From Desulfobacteraceae bacterium (GTDB lineage Bacteria > Desulfobacterota > Desulfobacteria > Desulfobacterales > Desulfosalsimonadaceae): 43,215 nt of DNA. Shown in pieces: positions 1 to 7,658 of this stretch. The notes beneath the pieces are model-generated. The model saw nothing but the letters and a program-made list of their open reading frames with translations, had not been told where the DNA came from and ran no database searches. Both the position numbers and the translations under genes were made by a program. Position 1 is the first letter of the stretch. Each line of letters starts with the position of its first letter. The stretch lies in NCBI GenBank assembly GCA_011390415.1, contig JAABSL010000324.1, positions 1 to 43,215 of the forward strand, read 5' to 3'.

Positions 1-60
1 CACCAGGGCCTTTTCATTGTTTTTGGCCAATGTTTCAAATGCAGTTTTCAGGCGGTTCAT
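1..60 (-). CDS. trpA: Tryptophan synthase alpha chain, 5' end only
   Basis: The reverse strand from base 60 down to 1 encodes MNRLKTAFETLAKNNEKALV, the N-terminal helix pattern of TrpA just before the usual PFITAGDP motif, which lies off the left edge. An AGGA ribosome binding site sits about 9 bases before the ATG. TrpA cleaves indole-3-glycerol phosphate to indole in the last steps of tryptophan synthesis. Its partner trpB is not upstream in this window; the only trpB present (41339-42715) is of the TrpB2 type. Only 20 residues are visible, so the call rests on N-terminal resemblance. Confidence 0.68.
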   Translation of the reverse strand, partial: MNRLKTAFETLAKNNEKALV

Positions 61-75
61 CGTTAGCATTCCTTT

Positions 76-163
76 TTAACCACAGAGATCACAGAGAAAC
101 ACAGAGAAAGAAGATTTTCTCTTCACTTTTCTCTGAGATCTCTGTGCTCTCTGTGGTGATTTA
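76..163. repeat. CACAGAG-type imperfect inverted repeat
   Basis: The left arm (76-110) is rich in CACAGAG/AACACAGAG units and the right arm (about 127-163) carries their reverse complement (CTCTGTG, CTCTGTGG), so the RNA could fold into a long imperfect hairpin. It separates divergent trpA and the membrane protein gene at 192. Translated in frame with that gene it gives a low-complexity FNHRDHRETQRK string, which I read as spurious N-terminal extension. Similar CACAGAG repeats are common between genes in many bacterial genomes; function unknown. Confidence 0.7.
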
Positions 164-191
164 TTCATTTTTTAAAATGGTTATCTATTTC

Positions 192-791
192 ATGATTCAT
201 TACATCGACACATTTCTGATTTCGCTTTACCGGGTATTTCCGGTGCCCATTGCCGGGTATCTGTTCGGCACCTTCTGCCTGGCGGTTTTCTGTATTATAC
301 TCGGTCAGATCACCCAGGTTGTGCTCTGGCGATGGAACCGGCCGTGGCTCAACGCAGACAACCGGGAAATGGTGCGCATGCACAACCTGTCCCTAAAAGC
401 CCTCACTGCAAAGAACAAACCCGCTTACACGGCCAGCAACAAGGTAGCCAATGACGCATTCGGCAAGTTCTTTTTCTCGCGTATCGCCATGAGCATGGCC
501 TCTCTGTGGCCGGTGCCGTTTGCCCTGGCATGGATGGATACCCGGTTTGTAGACGTGGAATTCCTGGTTTTCGGGCTGGGATCGGTTGGCTATCTGGCCA
601 CATTCATTCCGGTGCTGATCCTGGCGGCCATCCTGTTTTCCCGGATAAAAACCCATATTCCGTTTTTTGCTACCGTGGCCCGGCAGATGCAAACCGATGC
701 GGAAGCCATCGGCCGCCCCATGCGCATAGGGGAGCTTAAGTCAAAAAGGGCTCCCGGCAAAACCGTCCCGGCGGTGGATCATGAAAAATAA
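192..791 (+). CDS. Membrane protein of unknown function, possibly Oxa1/EMC3-like
   Basis: About 199 residues. A hydrophobic segment lies near the N-terminus (residues 14-36), followed by a charged amphipathic stretch rich in K, N and A, then two hydrophobic helices (around 93-110 and 120-145) and a basic tail. The order TM - cytoplasmic helical segment - TM - TM resembles the DUF106/EMC3 branch of the Oxa1 superfamily, but this is inference from topology only. The reading frame is open from base 30, but the first part is repeat DNA (76-163), so ATG 192 (or 177) is preferred; neither has a clear ribosome binding site. The stop overlaps the next gene by 11 bases, so the two are probably translated together. 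Confidence 0.6.
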   Translation: MIHYIDTFLISLYRVFPVPIAGYLFGTFCLAVFCIILGQITQVVLWRWNRPWLNADNREMVRMHNLSLKALTAKNKPAYTASNKVANDAFGKFFFSRIAMSMASLWPVPFALAWMDTRFVDVEFLVFGLGSVGYLATFIPVLILAAILFSRIKTHIPFFATVARQMQTDAEAIGRPMRIGELKSKRAPGKTVPAVDHEK

Positions 792-1371
792 TCGGGTCGT
801 CCGGCTGTTTTGCCGCACCGTTCGCCAAACAATTTGCCGGTCAGGTCCGGCCCTGGCACTGGTGCTGCTGGCAGCCGCACCGGCCCTGGCGACCCAGACC
901 CACGGTGATCCCGAAGGACTCGTTGTTCATCAAATTTCCCACATTTTCTTCCTGTTCTCCATGGGGCTGCTGATCTACTGGATCAGAACCCGGAAGCTCA
1001 TTGAAAAAGCCGCATGGCGGTATATCCAGTATGCTGCTCTCCTGTTTATGATCTGGACCCTGGACGCGTTTGCCACCCATCTGATAGATGAACATTATGA
1101 TTGGATCCGCGTGACCCGGGCCGGGCCCTGGCATATCAACATTGAAGCGAAAAATTTATCCACCGCCGTTTTTTATTACCTGGTAAAAATGGATCATCTG
1201 TGGAGCGTTCCGGCAATGATGTTCATGTATCTCGGTTTAAGACGCTTAAACCGGGCGTCCCGCGATGAAAATCTCCGGTCCGGCACCTCGGACCGGACAG
1301 CGCCGGCAGATCCGCTGTATTTGCCGGATCAGACGATTCACACCGTCTTTCCCCGGAGGCCGGAAAAATGA
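781..1371 (+). CDS. Histidine-containing membrane protein of unknown function
   Basis: 196 residues. It has an N-terminal signal or anchor (about 22-38, ending ALA), then about three membrane helices (52-69, 82-100, 128-152). Histidines fall in or next to the helices at 41, 50, 54, 100, 105, 118 and 139, a pattern that could hold a metal or heme; this is inference. I do not recognise the family. It overlaps the preceding gene by 11 bases and the following kinase gene by 4 (ATGA), so it is in one transcript with a membrane histidine kinase and may supply its signal. Confidence 0.65.
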   Translation: MKNNRVVRLFCRTVRQTICRSGPALALVLLAAAPALATQTHGDPEGLVVHQISHIFFLFSMGLLIYWIRTRKLIEKAAWRYIQYAALLFMIWTLDAFATHLIDEHYDWIRVTRAGPWHINIEAKNLSTAVFYYLVKMDHLWSVPAMMFMYLGLRRLNRASRDENLRSGTSDRTAPADPLYLPDQTIHTVFPRRPEK

Positions 1372-2507
1372 CCATTACCGCATTGCCCATCTGGCTGGTG
1401 GATATCGTCGGGGCCTTGTGCATGATCGTTCTTTCCTTTCTCTGCATCTACCATGTCCGCCAGCTCAGCCGCCGGCAACCGCGCAATGTCATCTGGACCT
1501 ACCTGTTATGGGTATCCTACTGCCTGGCCGGATTTGCCATTTCCCGGTCCGCGGGTCATATTCTCAAACAGCTGCTCATCGTATCCGACCATGGGGCCAT
1601 ATGGGATGTGATCCGGCCCTACAGCGGCAGTATCAATACGTTTCTGCTGTTTCTCGTGGCCTCCTTCACCCTTTTTTTTGAACGGATCTGGCAGATCTAC
1701 AACCAGATCTCCGACGATCAGAAAGCGCTGACCCGTTCCCACCGGCAGGTTCTGGAGTTAAATGAAAGCTTAGAAAAGCGGGTGGCCGAGCGCACCAGAG
1801 CCCTGGCCCGTTCTGAAAAACAAATCGCCCAGGCCGACAAACTGGCATCCATCGGCCAGCTGTCTTCCGGCATTGCTCATGAAATCAATAACCCCCTGGG
1901 TATTATCCTGGGATATACCCAGCTGCTCTGCCGGAATGAAGCACCAGATTCCCAGAAATATGAAGATTTAAAGATTATTGAAAAACATGTCAAAGCCTGC
2001 AAAGCCATTGTTGAAGACCTGCTCAACTTTGCCAGGAGTTCAACGCCCCGGCAGAATCGTGTGGATATCAATGCCCTGACAGAGGATGTGCTCACCTTCG
2101 TCCAGCGCCGGGGACAGCCGGATGCCCTGACCATCGTAAAGGACTATGATCCCAATGTCCCGACCCTGCTGGCGGACGGCGAAAAAATCAAGCAGGTCCT
2201 GATTAACCTGCTGATGAACGCCCGGCACGCCACAGACAACAGAGGGACCATCATCATCAAAACCCTTTTTGACGTCACTGCCGGAAAAATTCATATTCAC
2301 GTCAAAGATGACGGCTACGGCATTGAGAAAAAAAATATGTCCCGGATTTTTGATCCGTTTTTTACCACAAAATCCACCGGCGAAGGCACCGGGCTCGGAC
2401 TGGCGGTGAGCTACGGCATCATTAAAAGCCATGGGGGCCATATTGAGGTGGAAAGTGACCCCGGCGCAGGATCTGAGTTTATTGTCACGCTCCCGGTAAG
2501 TACATAA
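1368..2507 (+). CDS. Membrane sensor histidine kinase
   Basis: 379 residues. Three hydrophobic segments in the first 110 residues (about 10-30, 42-60, 88-106) are followed by a coiled-coil linker (112-160), a HisKA domain with phospho-acceptor His171 in the SSGIAHEINNPLG box, and a HATPase_c domain with an N box (INLLMNARHAT), DDGYGI and GTGLGLAVS. It starts on the ATGA overlap with the upstream membrane protein and ends 24 bases before the response regulator, so the pair forms a two-component system. No periplasmic sensor domain is seen; sensing is probably within the membrane or through the two upstream membrane proteins (inference). Confidence 0.93.
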   Translation: MTITALPIWLVDIVGALCMIVLSFLCIYHVRQLSRRQPRNVIWTYLLWVSYCLAGFAISRSAGHILKQLLIVSDHGAIWDVIRPYSGSINTFLLFLVASFTLFFERIWQIYNQISDDQKALTRSHRQVLELNESLEKRVAERTRALARSEKQIAQADKLASIGQLSSGIAHEINNPLGIILGYTQLLCRNEAPDSQKYEDLKIIEKHVKACKAIVEDLLNFARSSTPRQNRVDINALTEDVLTFVQRRGQPDALTIVKDYDPNVPTLLADGEKIKQVLINLLMNARHATDNRGTIIIKTLFDVTAGKIHIHVKDDGYGIEKKNMSRIFDPFFTTKSTGEGTGLGLAVSYGIIKSHGGHIEVESDPGAGSEFIVTLPVST

Positions 2508-2531
2508 GGATTCGGAAAAAAAGGAAAAAGG

Positions 2532-3932
2532 ATGAGCGTTCGATCCATACTCGTGGTTGATGATGAAACCGATATGCGGCACCTGTTAAAACGGACCCTG
2601 GAACCGGACCTGGACTGCCGGGTGGTGACGGTGGCCTCCGGCAAGGCGGCTTTGGCGCAGATCGAAGAAGAGCATTTCGACCTGGTGCTGGCAGATATCA
2701 AAATGCCGGAAATGGACGGGCTTACGCTTTTACACCGGATCAAGCAGGTTCTGCCGGATCTTACGGTGGTGATGATGACCGCGCACGGGTCCATTGAAAC
2801 CGCCGTGGAAGCCATCAAGATCGGTGCGTATGATTTTATCACCAAACCCTTTGACCTGGATTCGCTGATTGTCCGAATCGAAAAAGCATTGGAGCGCAGC
2901 TCCCTGATCAAAGAAAATATCCGTCTGAAAAAGGTGTGTGAAAGCGCCCATCTTTTCCAGGATATTGTCGGTGAAAGCGCGCCCATGCAGCGGGTATTTG
3001 AGACCATCCGCATGGTGGCCAACACCGACCTGACCGTGCTGATCACCGGCGAGTCCGGCACCGGCAAGGACCTGACCGCCCGGGCGGTTCATGCCCTCAG
3101 CAACCGGTCCAAAGGCCCCTACGTGCCGGTCAATTGCCCCACCGTGCCCGAGCAGATTCTGGAAAGCGAGCTTTTCGGATACAAAAAAGGCGCGTTTACC
3201 CATGCCACCGGCAATAAACGGGGCTTGTTTCAGGAGGCCCACCGGGGGTCCATTTTTTTAGATGAAATCGGTGATGTCAGCCCGACCATTCAGACCAAAC
3301 TGCTGCGGGTGCTGCAGGAAAAAGAAATCAAACCGTTAGGAGATACCGCCACCGTTAAAGTGGATGTGCGGATTATTGCCTCCACCAACCAGAATTTAAA
3401 GGAAAAAATCGCCGGCGGAGAATTCCGGGAAGATTTTTTTTACCGGCTCAATGTGCTTCCCATCAAACTGCCGCCGTTAAGGGAACGCCGGGAGGACATT
3501 TCCCTGCTGGCCACGCATCTGCTTGCAAAACACTGCGCAAAACTCAACCAGCCGACCAAACATATTTCAGGCGACCTGCTGCACATGTTCATGGAATATC
3601 CCTGGACCGGAAATATCCGGGAACTGGAAAACATCATCGTGCAGGGGATCATGTTTTCCAAATCCGATGAAATCCGGCCGAAAGATATCGGATTTGATAA
3701 AAAAGCCGCCCTTCCGACAAAACCGGCGGCCGCCGGAAAATATGTTGAGAACCTCCCCTATAGGGATGCCAAGGAATCGACTCTCGAAGCGTTTAATTTT
3801 GACTATATCGGCAATTTGCTGAAAAAGACCGGGGGCAATGTCACCCAGGCGGCCAAAGAATGCGGTTTGGAACGCCAATCCCTGCAGCAGATCATGCGGC
3901 GCTATAACATCAGCGCGGATGATTTTCGTTAA
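2532..3932 (+). CDS. Sigma54-type response regulator (NtrC family) with a GAFTHA loop
   Basis: 466 residues. The receiver domain (1-120) has acidic residues D10-D11, phospho-acceptor Asp55 and Lys105. The AAA+ domain (about 145-380) has Walker A GESGTGK (173-179), Walker B IFLDEIGD (241-248) and the YRLNVLP/LRERRED region. A C-terminal Fis-type helix-turn-helix follows (about 422-464). The sigma54-contacting loop reads GAFTHA at 220-225 instead of GAFTGA, an unusual change at the fifth position. It lies just after its kinase gene with an AAGG site before the ATG. It should activate RNA polymerase-sigma54 promoters; targets are unknown. Confidence 0.93.
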   Translation: MSVRSILVVDDETDMRHLLKRTLEPDLDCRVVTVASGKAALAQIEEEHFDLVLADIKMPEMDGLTLLHRIKQVLPDLTVVMMTAHGSIETAVEAIKIGAYDFITKPFDLDSLIVRIEKALERSSLIKENIRLKKVCESAHLFQDIVGESAPMQRVFETIRMVANTDLTVLITGESGTGKDLTARAVHALSNRSKGPYVPVNCPTVPEQILESELFGYKKGAFTHATGNKRGLFQEAHRGSIFLDEIGDVSPTIQTKLLRVLQEKEIKPLGDTATVKVDVRIIASTNQNLKEKIAGGEFREDFFYRLNVLPIKLPPLRERREDISLLATHLLAKHCAKLNQPTKHISGDLLHMFMEYPWTGNIRELENIIVQGIMFSKSDEIRPKDIGFDKKAALPTKPAAAGKYVENLPYRDAKESTLEAFNFDYIGNLLKKTGGNVTQAAKECGLERQSLQQIMRRYNISADDFR

Positions 3933-4215
3933 AGCGCCGGCCTGATGGTCAACCTGATTTTTTTTTATCCGCTTCTCTTATCTGAACGCTGATCCATGCG
4001 TTGACATTTTGTTCTGATTTTGATAGCAGTATCACTGCAAATTGTTTCAGCCGCTTTTTATTTTTTTGACAATTGCCTTGCACCATTTCCATTTTAAAAG
4101 TTCCGGTTTAAAACCGTCCGGTTGATAAGGTCCGGACAGAAATATGCACAATTCTGACTGGTGATTGCTGTTCATCTTCTGTTTCACTAACCTCAAAACG
4201 GCTTAGATTTTTTTA

Positions 4216-6252
4216 ATGGGATCTTCAAAAAAGCGCTCCCAGATACAAATTCTGCAGGATCAGACCATTGCGCTGTTAAAAGAAACGGGATTATACACCT
4301 ACCACAGCTTCAATGTCACCAAAACATTGATGCCCCTGATCAAATTGCTGGCCGGCCGTGAAAATGCAACGGTGGAACAGCTTTCCGGCGTGCTGGATAA
4401 AATTTTTGCTGCCCTGTATGATCATCCCCTGACCCGGCACAGCAAATCCGTGACAAAATTCCTGCGTCGGAAAAACGTGCTCCCCAACGAACAATCCACT
4501 GAAAAACTGATCCGTTATGTGGTGGAACAGATTCTTTTGCGAAGCCCCATCAAAGTCCCGGAAGTGGTGGTCAACGAATTCTGGTCGTTTTTTGACGAAC
4601 TTTTCAGTGAGCCGGAACTCAAAGGCCTGGCGGAATTAAATTTAGACATCACCCGGATCATTCTCAGATGTTATGAACCGCTGATCGTTGAAATCATCAA
4701 TCTTTTGAAAGAAACCAAACGGCTGAACAAAACCATTGTCAACGACCTGTTGCAGCGCGTGGGCGTCGTGCGCGGCGACCTGGTGATTATCCGGCGCCAG
4801 ATAAAAGCCCTGCGGTACATTAAACCCTTTTTCCAGACCGATCCCAAGGATTTTAAAGCCCAGGCCCAGATTGTCGTGAGCATGGTGCATGAATTCGGCC
4901 CGTTTTTTATCAAAATGGCCCAGGTGGCGGCGGCAAACGCGGATTTTCTGCCGGAAGAAATTGCCAGGGAACTGCTGGTTTTCCAGGAAGACGTGCCCCC
5001 CATGTCACCGGAGGAGGTTTACGAAGCCTTTGAAGAAAGCCTGGGGAAAAAACCCTATGAGTGCTATTTTGATTTTGATGTTGAAAATCCGCTCAAGTCC
5101 GGCTCCATCGGGTCCGTATACCTGGCCAAAAAACCGATTGTCCGGAACGGCCGGGAAGAACTCAAACCCATCATCGTCAAAATTGCCCGAAACGGCCTGG
5201 ACAGGGAATTCTTACTGGGAAGGACCGTCATCGGGGTGGCCATTATCAGCAGCCATTACTGGGCCCCTCATTCCAAACTGGCGCCGTTTCTGGAAGCCAT
5301 TCAGCAGCAGGCGGATGAATTTGTGACCGGTTTTCAGCGGGAACTCAATTTTGAGCAGGAAGCCGAAAGCCAGAGACGGTTTGCCGAAAGAAGCAAAGAT
5401 TCCCTGGTCTGGAACGTTCCGGAGGTATTTTCCGCTTCCCACCGTATTATCGAAATGGAATATATCGAAGACGCCACCAATATTGCCCAGATTCTAAATT
5501 TCATTCCCAAGAAAAAACGCAATAAAAATGCCCGCATGATCGCATCCCGTTTTTTATACACCATCCTGCTGCATACGTTTGTTTACCAGGAATTTCACGG
5601 GGATCTGCATCCGGGCAATGTGCTGTTCAATGCCAACGGGGACATGTATTTTGTCGACTGGGGCAATTGTGTGGATCTGGAGGGAAAATGGAAACCGCTT
5701 TGGGATTATATTTCCGGCGCCCTGGCGGCGGATGTTGAATTACTGACCACCGCCCTGATCAATATCAGCTCCAATCCCGAGCAGAACCGGAAGCGGGAGG
5801 CGGAAATCAAATGCACCCTGACCCAGACGCTGAAAAAGAAAAAAGTGGTTCAGCTGACCTCGCCGTTTATCTTTCAGCTCCGGCGGGAGGGGATAACCGG
5901 AATGCATCGCCGTCTTCAGGTGGTGCTGCACCTGATGTCCAACACCCAGCATCTGGGGTTGGTGGTTAAAAGCGAATACCTTCATTTATCCCGATCCATT
6001 TCCGCAATTGTCGGGACCTATTTAAACCTGTACAAAGGCATTCCCAGAATATTTTTATGCGTGGATTCCATCCGGACCTTTACACAGCTTCCCGTCTCTC
6101 TGGTACTGGACAAGATCGCAGACAAGCAGTCCGCTCAGTACATCCAGCTGCTTCACCGGCTGCCCCTGCTGGCCGGGTTCCGGAATCCGTCGCCGATCTA
6201 CCTGGACACATCCACGCGCTGCCTGCCCGAACCCATGAAGATGGTCGGATAG
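4216..6252 (+). CDS. Divergent ABC1/UbiB-family atypical kinase
   Basis: 678 residues. Residues 1-210 are helical and unassigned. Residues 220-490 carry the ABC1/UbiB kinase-like fold in degenerate form: KMAQ (233-236) stands for the KxGQ motif, QEDVPP (257-262) matches, SGSIGSV (295-301) replaces the Ala-rich loop, Lys322 is the likely ATP lysine, RELNFEQEA follows, HGDLHPGN (461-468) is the catalytic loop, and VDWGN (480-484) replaces DFG. The family supports quinone biosynthesis or lipid handling through ATPase activity. It is longer than usual UbiB (about 540). The start has no clear ribosome binding site. It stands alone, with 283 bases upstream holding a TTGACA (4066-4071) but no good -10. 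Confidence 0.85.
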   Translation: MGSSKKRSQIQILQDQTIALLKETGLYTYHSFNVTKTLMPLIKLLAGRENATVEQLSGVLDKIFAALYDHPLTRHSKSVTKFLRRKNVLPNEQSTEKLIRYVVEQILLRSPIKVPEVVVNEFWSFFDELFSEPELKGLAELNLDITRIILRCYEPLIVEIINLLKETKRLNKTIVNDLLQRVGVVRGDLVIIRRQIKALRYIKPFFQTDPKDFKAQAQIVVSMVHEFGPFFIKMAQVAAANADFLPEEIARELLVFQEDVPPMSPEEVYEAFEESLGKKPYECYFDFDVENPLKSGSIGSVYLAKKPIVRNGREELKPIIVKIARNGLDREFLLGRTVIGVAIISSHYWAPHSKLAPFLEAIQQQADEFVTGFQRELNFEQEAESQRRFAERSKDSLVWNVPEVFSASHRIIEMEYIEDATNIAQILNFIPKKKRNKNARMIASRFLYTILLHTFVYQEFHGDLHPGNVLFNANGDMYFVDWGNCVDLEGKWKPLWDYISGALAADVELLTTALINISSNPEQNRKREAEIKCTLTQTLKKKKVVQLTSPFIFQLRREGITGMHRRLQVVLHLMSNTQHLGLVVKSEYLHLSRSISAIVGTYLNLYKGIPRIFLCVDSIRTFTQLPVSLVLDKIADKQSAQYIQLLHRLPLLAGFRNPSPIYLDTSTRCLPEPMKMVG

Positions 6253-6290
6253 CTTTTCTTCTTCCTCATCCCTACCCCGGATAAACCGGA

Positions 6291-6440
6291 AAAGTTAAAA
6301 GTGAGCTAAAGTTTGAAGTGAGCTAAAGTTGTGGTTAATGCCTTCGGCATTTTCAATTTTTATTTTACAAATGATCGCGCGTTTCGCGCAGTCCATAACT
6401 TTAGGCACTTTAGATCACTTTAGTCACTTCACACTTTTTG
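6291..6440. repeat. Inverted-repeat element with CTAAAGTG arms and two inner hairpins
   Basis: The left arm (6291-6330) holds two tandem copies of AAGTGAGCTAAAGTT. The right arm (6397-6440) holds three inverted CACTTTA units. Between the arms are two short hairpins, AATGCC-TTC-GGCATT (6337-6351) and GCGCG-TTT-CGCGC (6377-6389). The whole resembles a non-coding dispersed repeat or miniature element. It lies between the converging UbiB-like gene and the cytidylate-kinase-like gene and may also act as their terminator. Confidence 0.7.
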
Positions 6441-6504
6441 AAATTTTAAAATTGCTTGGCAAAAAAAAACACAAAAATCAGAGATAAGAAACTAAGTTGG
6501 TCTT

Positions 6505-7314
6505 TTACTCAAACGGCTGGATATACGGCAGAACCTCGGTTTTTACCTCCTGCACCCCTTCAACGGAACGGCTCAGCGATTCCACGATTTTTGCAATTTT
6601 GTCATCTTTGAACATATTTGCCTGGACCTGGACCGAGACAATGCCGTTATGGGCGGAAACCTGCTTCGGCGGCTGAACCTCCATCAGCGCGGCCTTTACC
6701 TCTGCTTCCATGGCAAAGTCCGCCATTTTCCGGCGGGAAACCTCAGTGGTTTGAAATTTTTCCCGGCGGACCAAGCTGCAGATGACTTCCGCTGCGTCAT
6801 CGACTGTCAGCCGGTTGATATTAACCACCATATCATATTGTTCCGGGTTCGTGATATCTGTTCCGTGAAGGTAGAGCCCCCACTTTTTGCGCTGGTCATC
6901 CAGCTTCAGGAGCATGGCATAGGCGTGCTCTTTCGACACATTTTCCGACTGCATGCAGTAAGCCACCCGGTCCTTCATATCCACAATCAGGCGCACCAGC
7001 AAAGCGTGAGAAATATTTTGCACAAAAAGATGCCCGGCCAGCCCGTGATACACAATATTGTCTTTTTTTAAGTGACTTAAAAGGGCGGACTGCATATATG
7101 AAAGATATTTTTCCTTTTCAAAGCCAAGTCTTTCAAAAAAATTCGGGGCCCGTTCCATGGATTTTTTGAGTTTTACTTCCGGCACATTATATTTTCGGGA
7201 CGCCTCGAGCAGAATATCACGGGACAGACATTCATATCCGAGATTTAAGGCGATTTTTTCCGCCACCTCTTTTCCCCTGTGATGTGCCCCTCTTGAAATC
7301 ATGACAATAGACAT
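6505..7314 (-). CDS. Cytidylate-kinase-like protein fused to a BON domain
   Basis: 269 residues. Residues 1-190 match the cytidylate-kinase-like family (Cytidylate_kin2): MSIVMISRGAHHRGKEVAEKIA at the start, then the LSRDILLEAS helix, GLAGHLF and the DQRKKW segment. There is no GxGKS P-loop; the corresponding stretch reads SRGAHHRGKE, as is usual for this family. Residues about 200-265 look like a BON domain (EVKAALMEV..., NGIVSVQVQ..., GVQEVKTEV), a module linked to phospholipid or ligand binding. The combination suggests a regulatory or stress role; the substrate is unknown. A GAGG(G) site precedes the ATG. A paralogue without BON is at 30410-31021. Confidence 0.8.
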   Translation of the reverse strand: MSIVMISRGAHHRGKEVAEKIALNLGYECLSRDILLEASRKYNVPEVKLKKSMERAPNFFERLGFEKEKYLSYMQSALLSHLKKDNIVYHGLAGHLFVQNISHALLVRLIVDMKDRVAYCMQSENVSKEHAYAMLLKLDDQRKKWGLYLHGTDITNPEQYDMVVNINRLTVDDAAEVICSLVRREKFQTTEVSRRKMADFAMEAEVKAALMEVQPPKQVSAHNGIVSVQVQANMFKDDKIAKIVESLSRSVEGVQEVKTEVLPYIQPFE

Positions 7315-7658
7315 AATGCCCTCCTTTTTTGAGGTTATTTATGGCAGCGGTGTCAATTTCTTCAAAACTTGAAACACTCAACGTTGCTGCTTGTTTCAGC
7401 CGGAGAGATTCAGGGGGTAAGAACGCGATGCGGACGTTGCCGGGATATGAGGAAAATAGAAATTGTATTCTGTATTTTAAAAAAACAAAAACCGGTTTTC
7501 AAGCCATTTTTGACATTTGGGATTTTATCAAACCGCTTTTTGGCTGTCCATTTTGCCCAAGTATTGAAAAATGATTAATCATGATTAAATTAGTTGTAAT
7601 TTAAACCCGACCAAAAATATTTTTTTCATGACTTTTACATTTAAAAAAGGATAAATTA
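7315..7658. other. 344-base intergenic region between divergent genes
   Basis: This AT-rich stretch separates the kinase-like gene (minus) from the selenoprotein-rubredoxin unit (plus). Short open frames in it (for example 7329-7574) have no ribosome binding site or recognisable product. The part nearest the plus-strand unit holds two overlapping palindromes, annotated separately. Nothing else is recognised. Confidence 0.5.
7564..7591 (+). promoter_or_regulatory. Putative promoter covered by overlapping palindromes
   Basis: TTGAAA (7564-7569) and TAAATT (7586-7591) are 16 bases apart. The spacer and -10 are covered by two perfect palindromes, ATGATTAATCAT (7571-7582) and TTAATCATGATTAA (7575-7588). 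An operator in this place would repress the selenoprotein-rubredoxin unit; the AT-rich dyad is of the kind bound by Fur/PerR-type regulators. The promoter match is modest and the regulator is a guess. Confidence 0.4.

Noticed and set aside
30-176. In-frame N-terminal extension of the membrane protein gene
   Set aside because: It encodes the CACAGAG repeat, with no ribosome binding site and low-complexity translation.
4066-4071. Consensus TTGACA upstream of the UbiB-like gene
   Set aside because: No convincing -10 at a proper distance.
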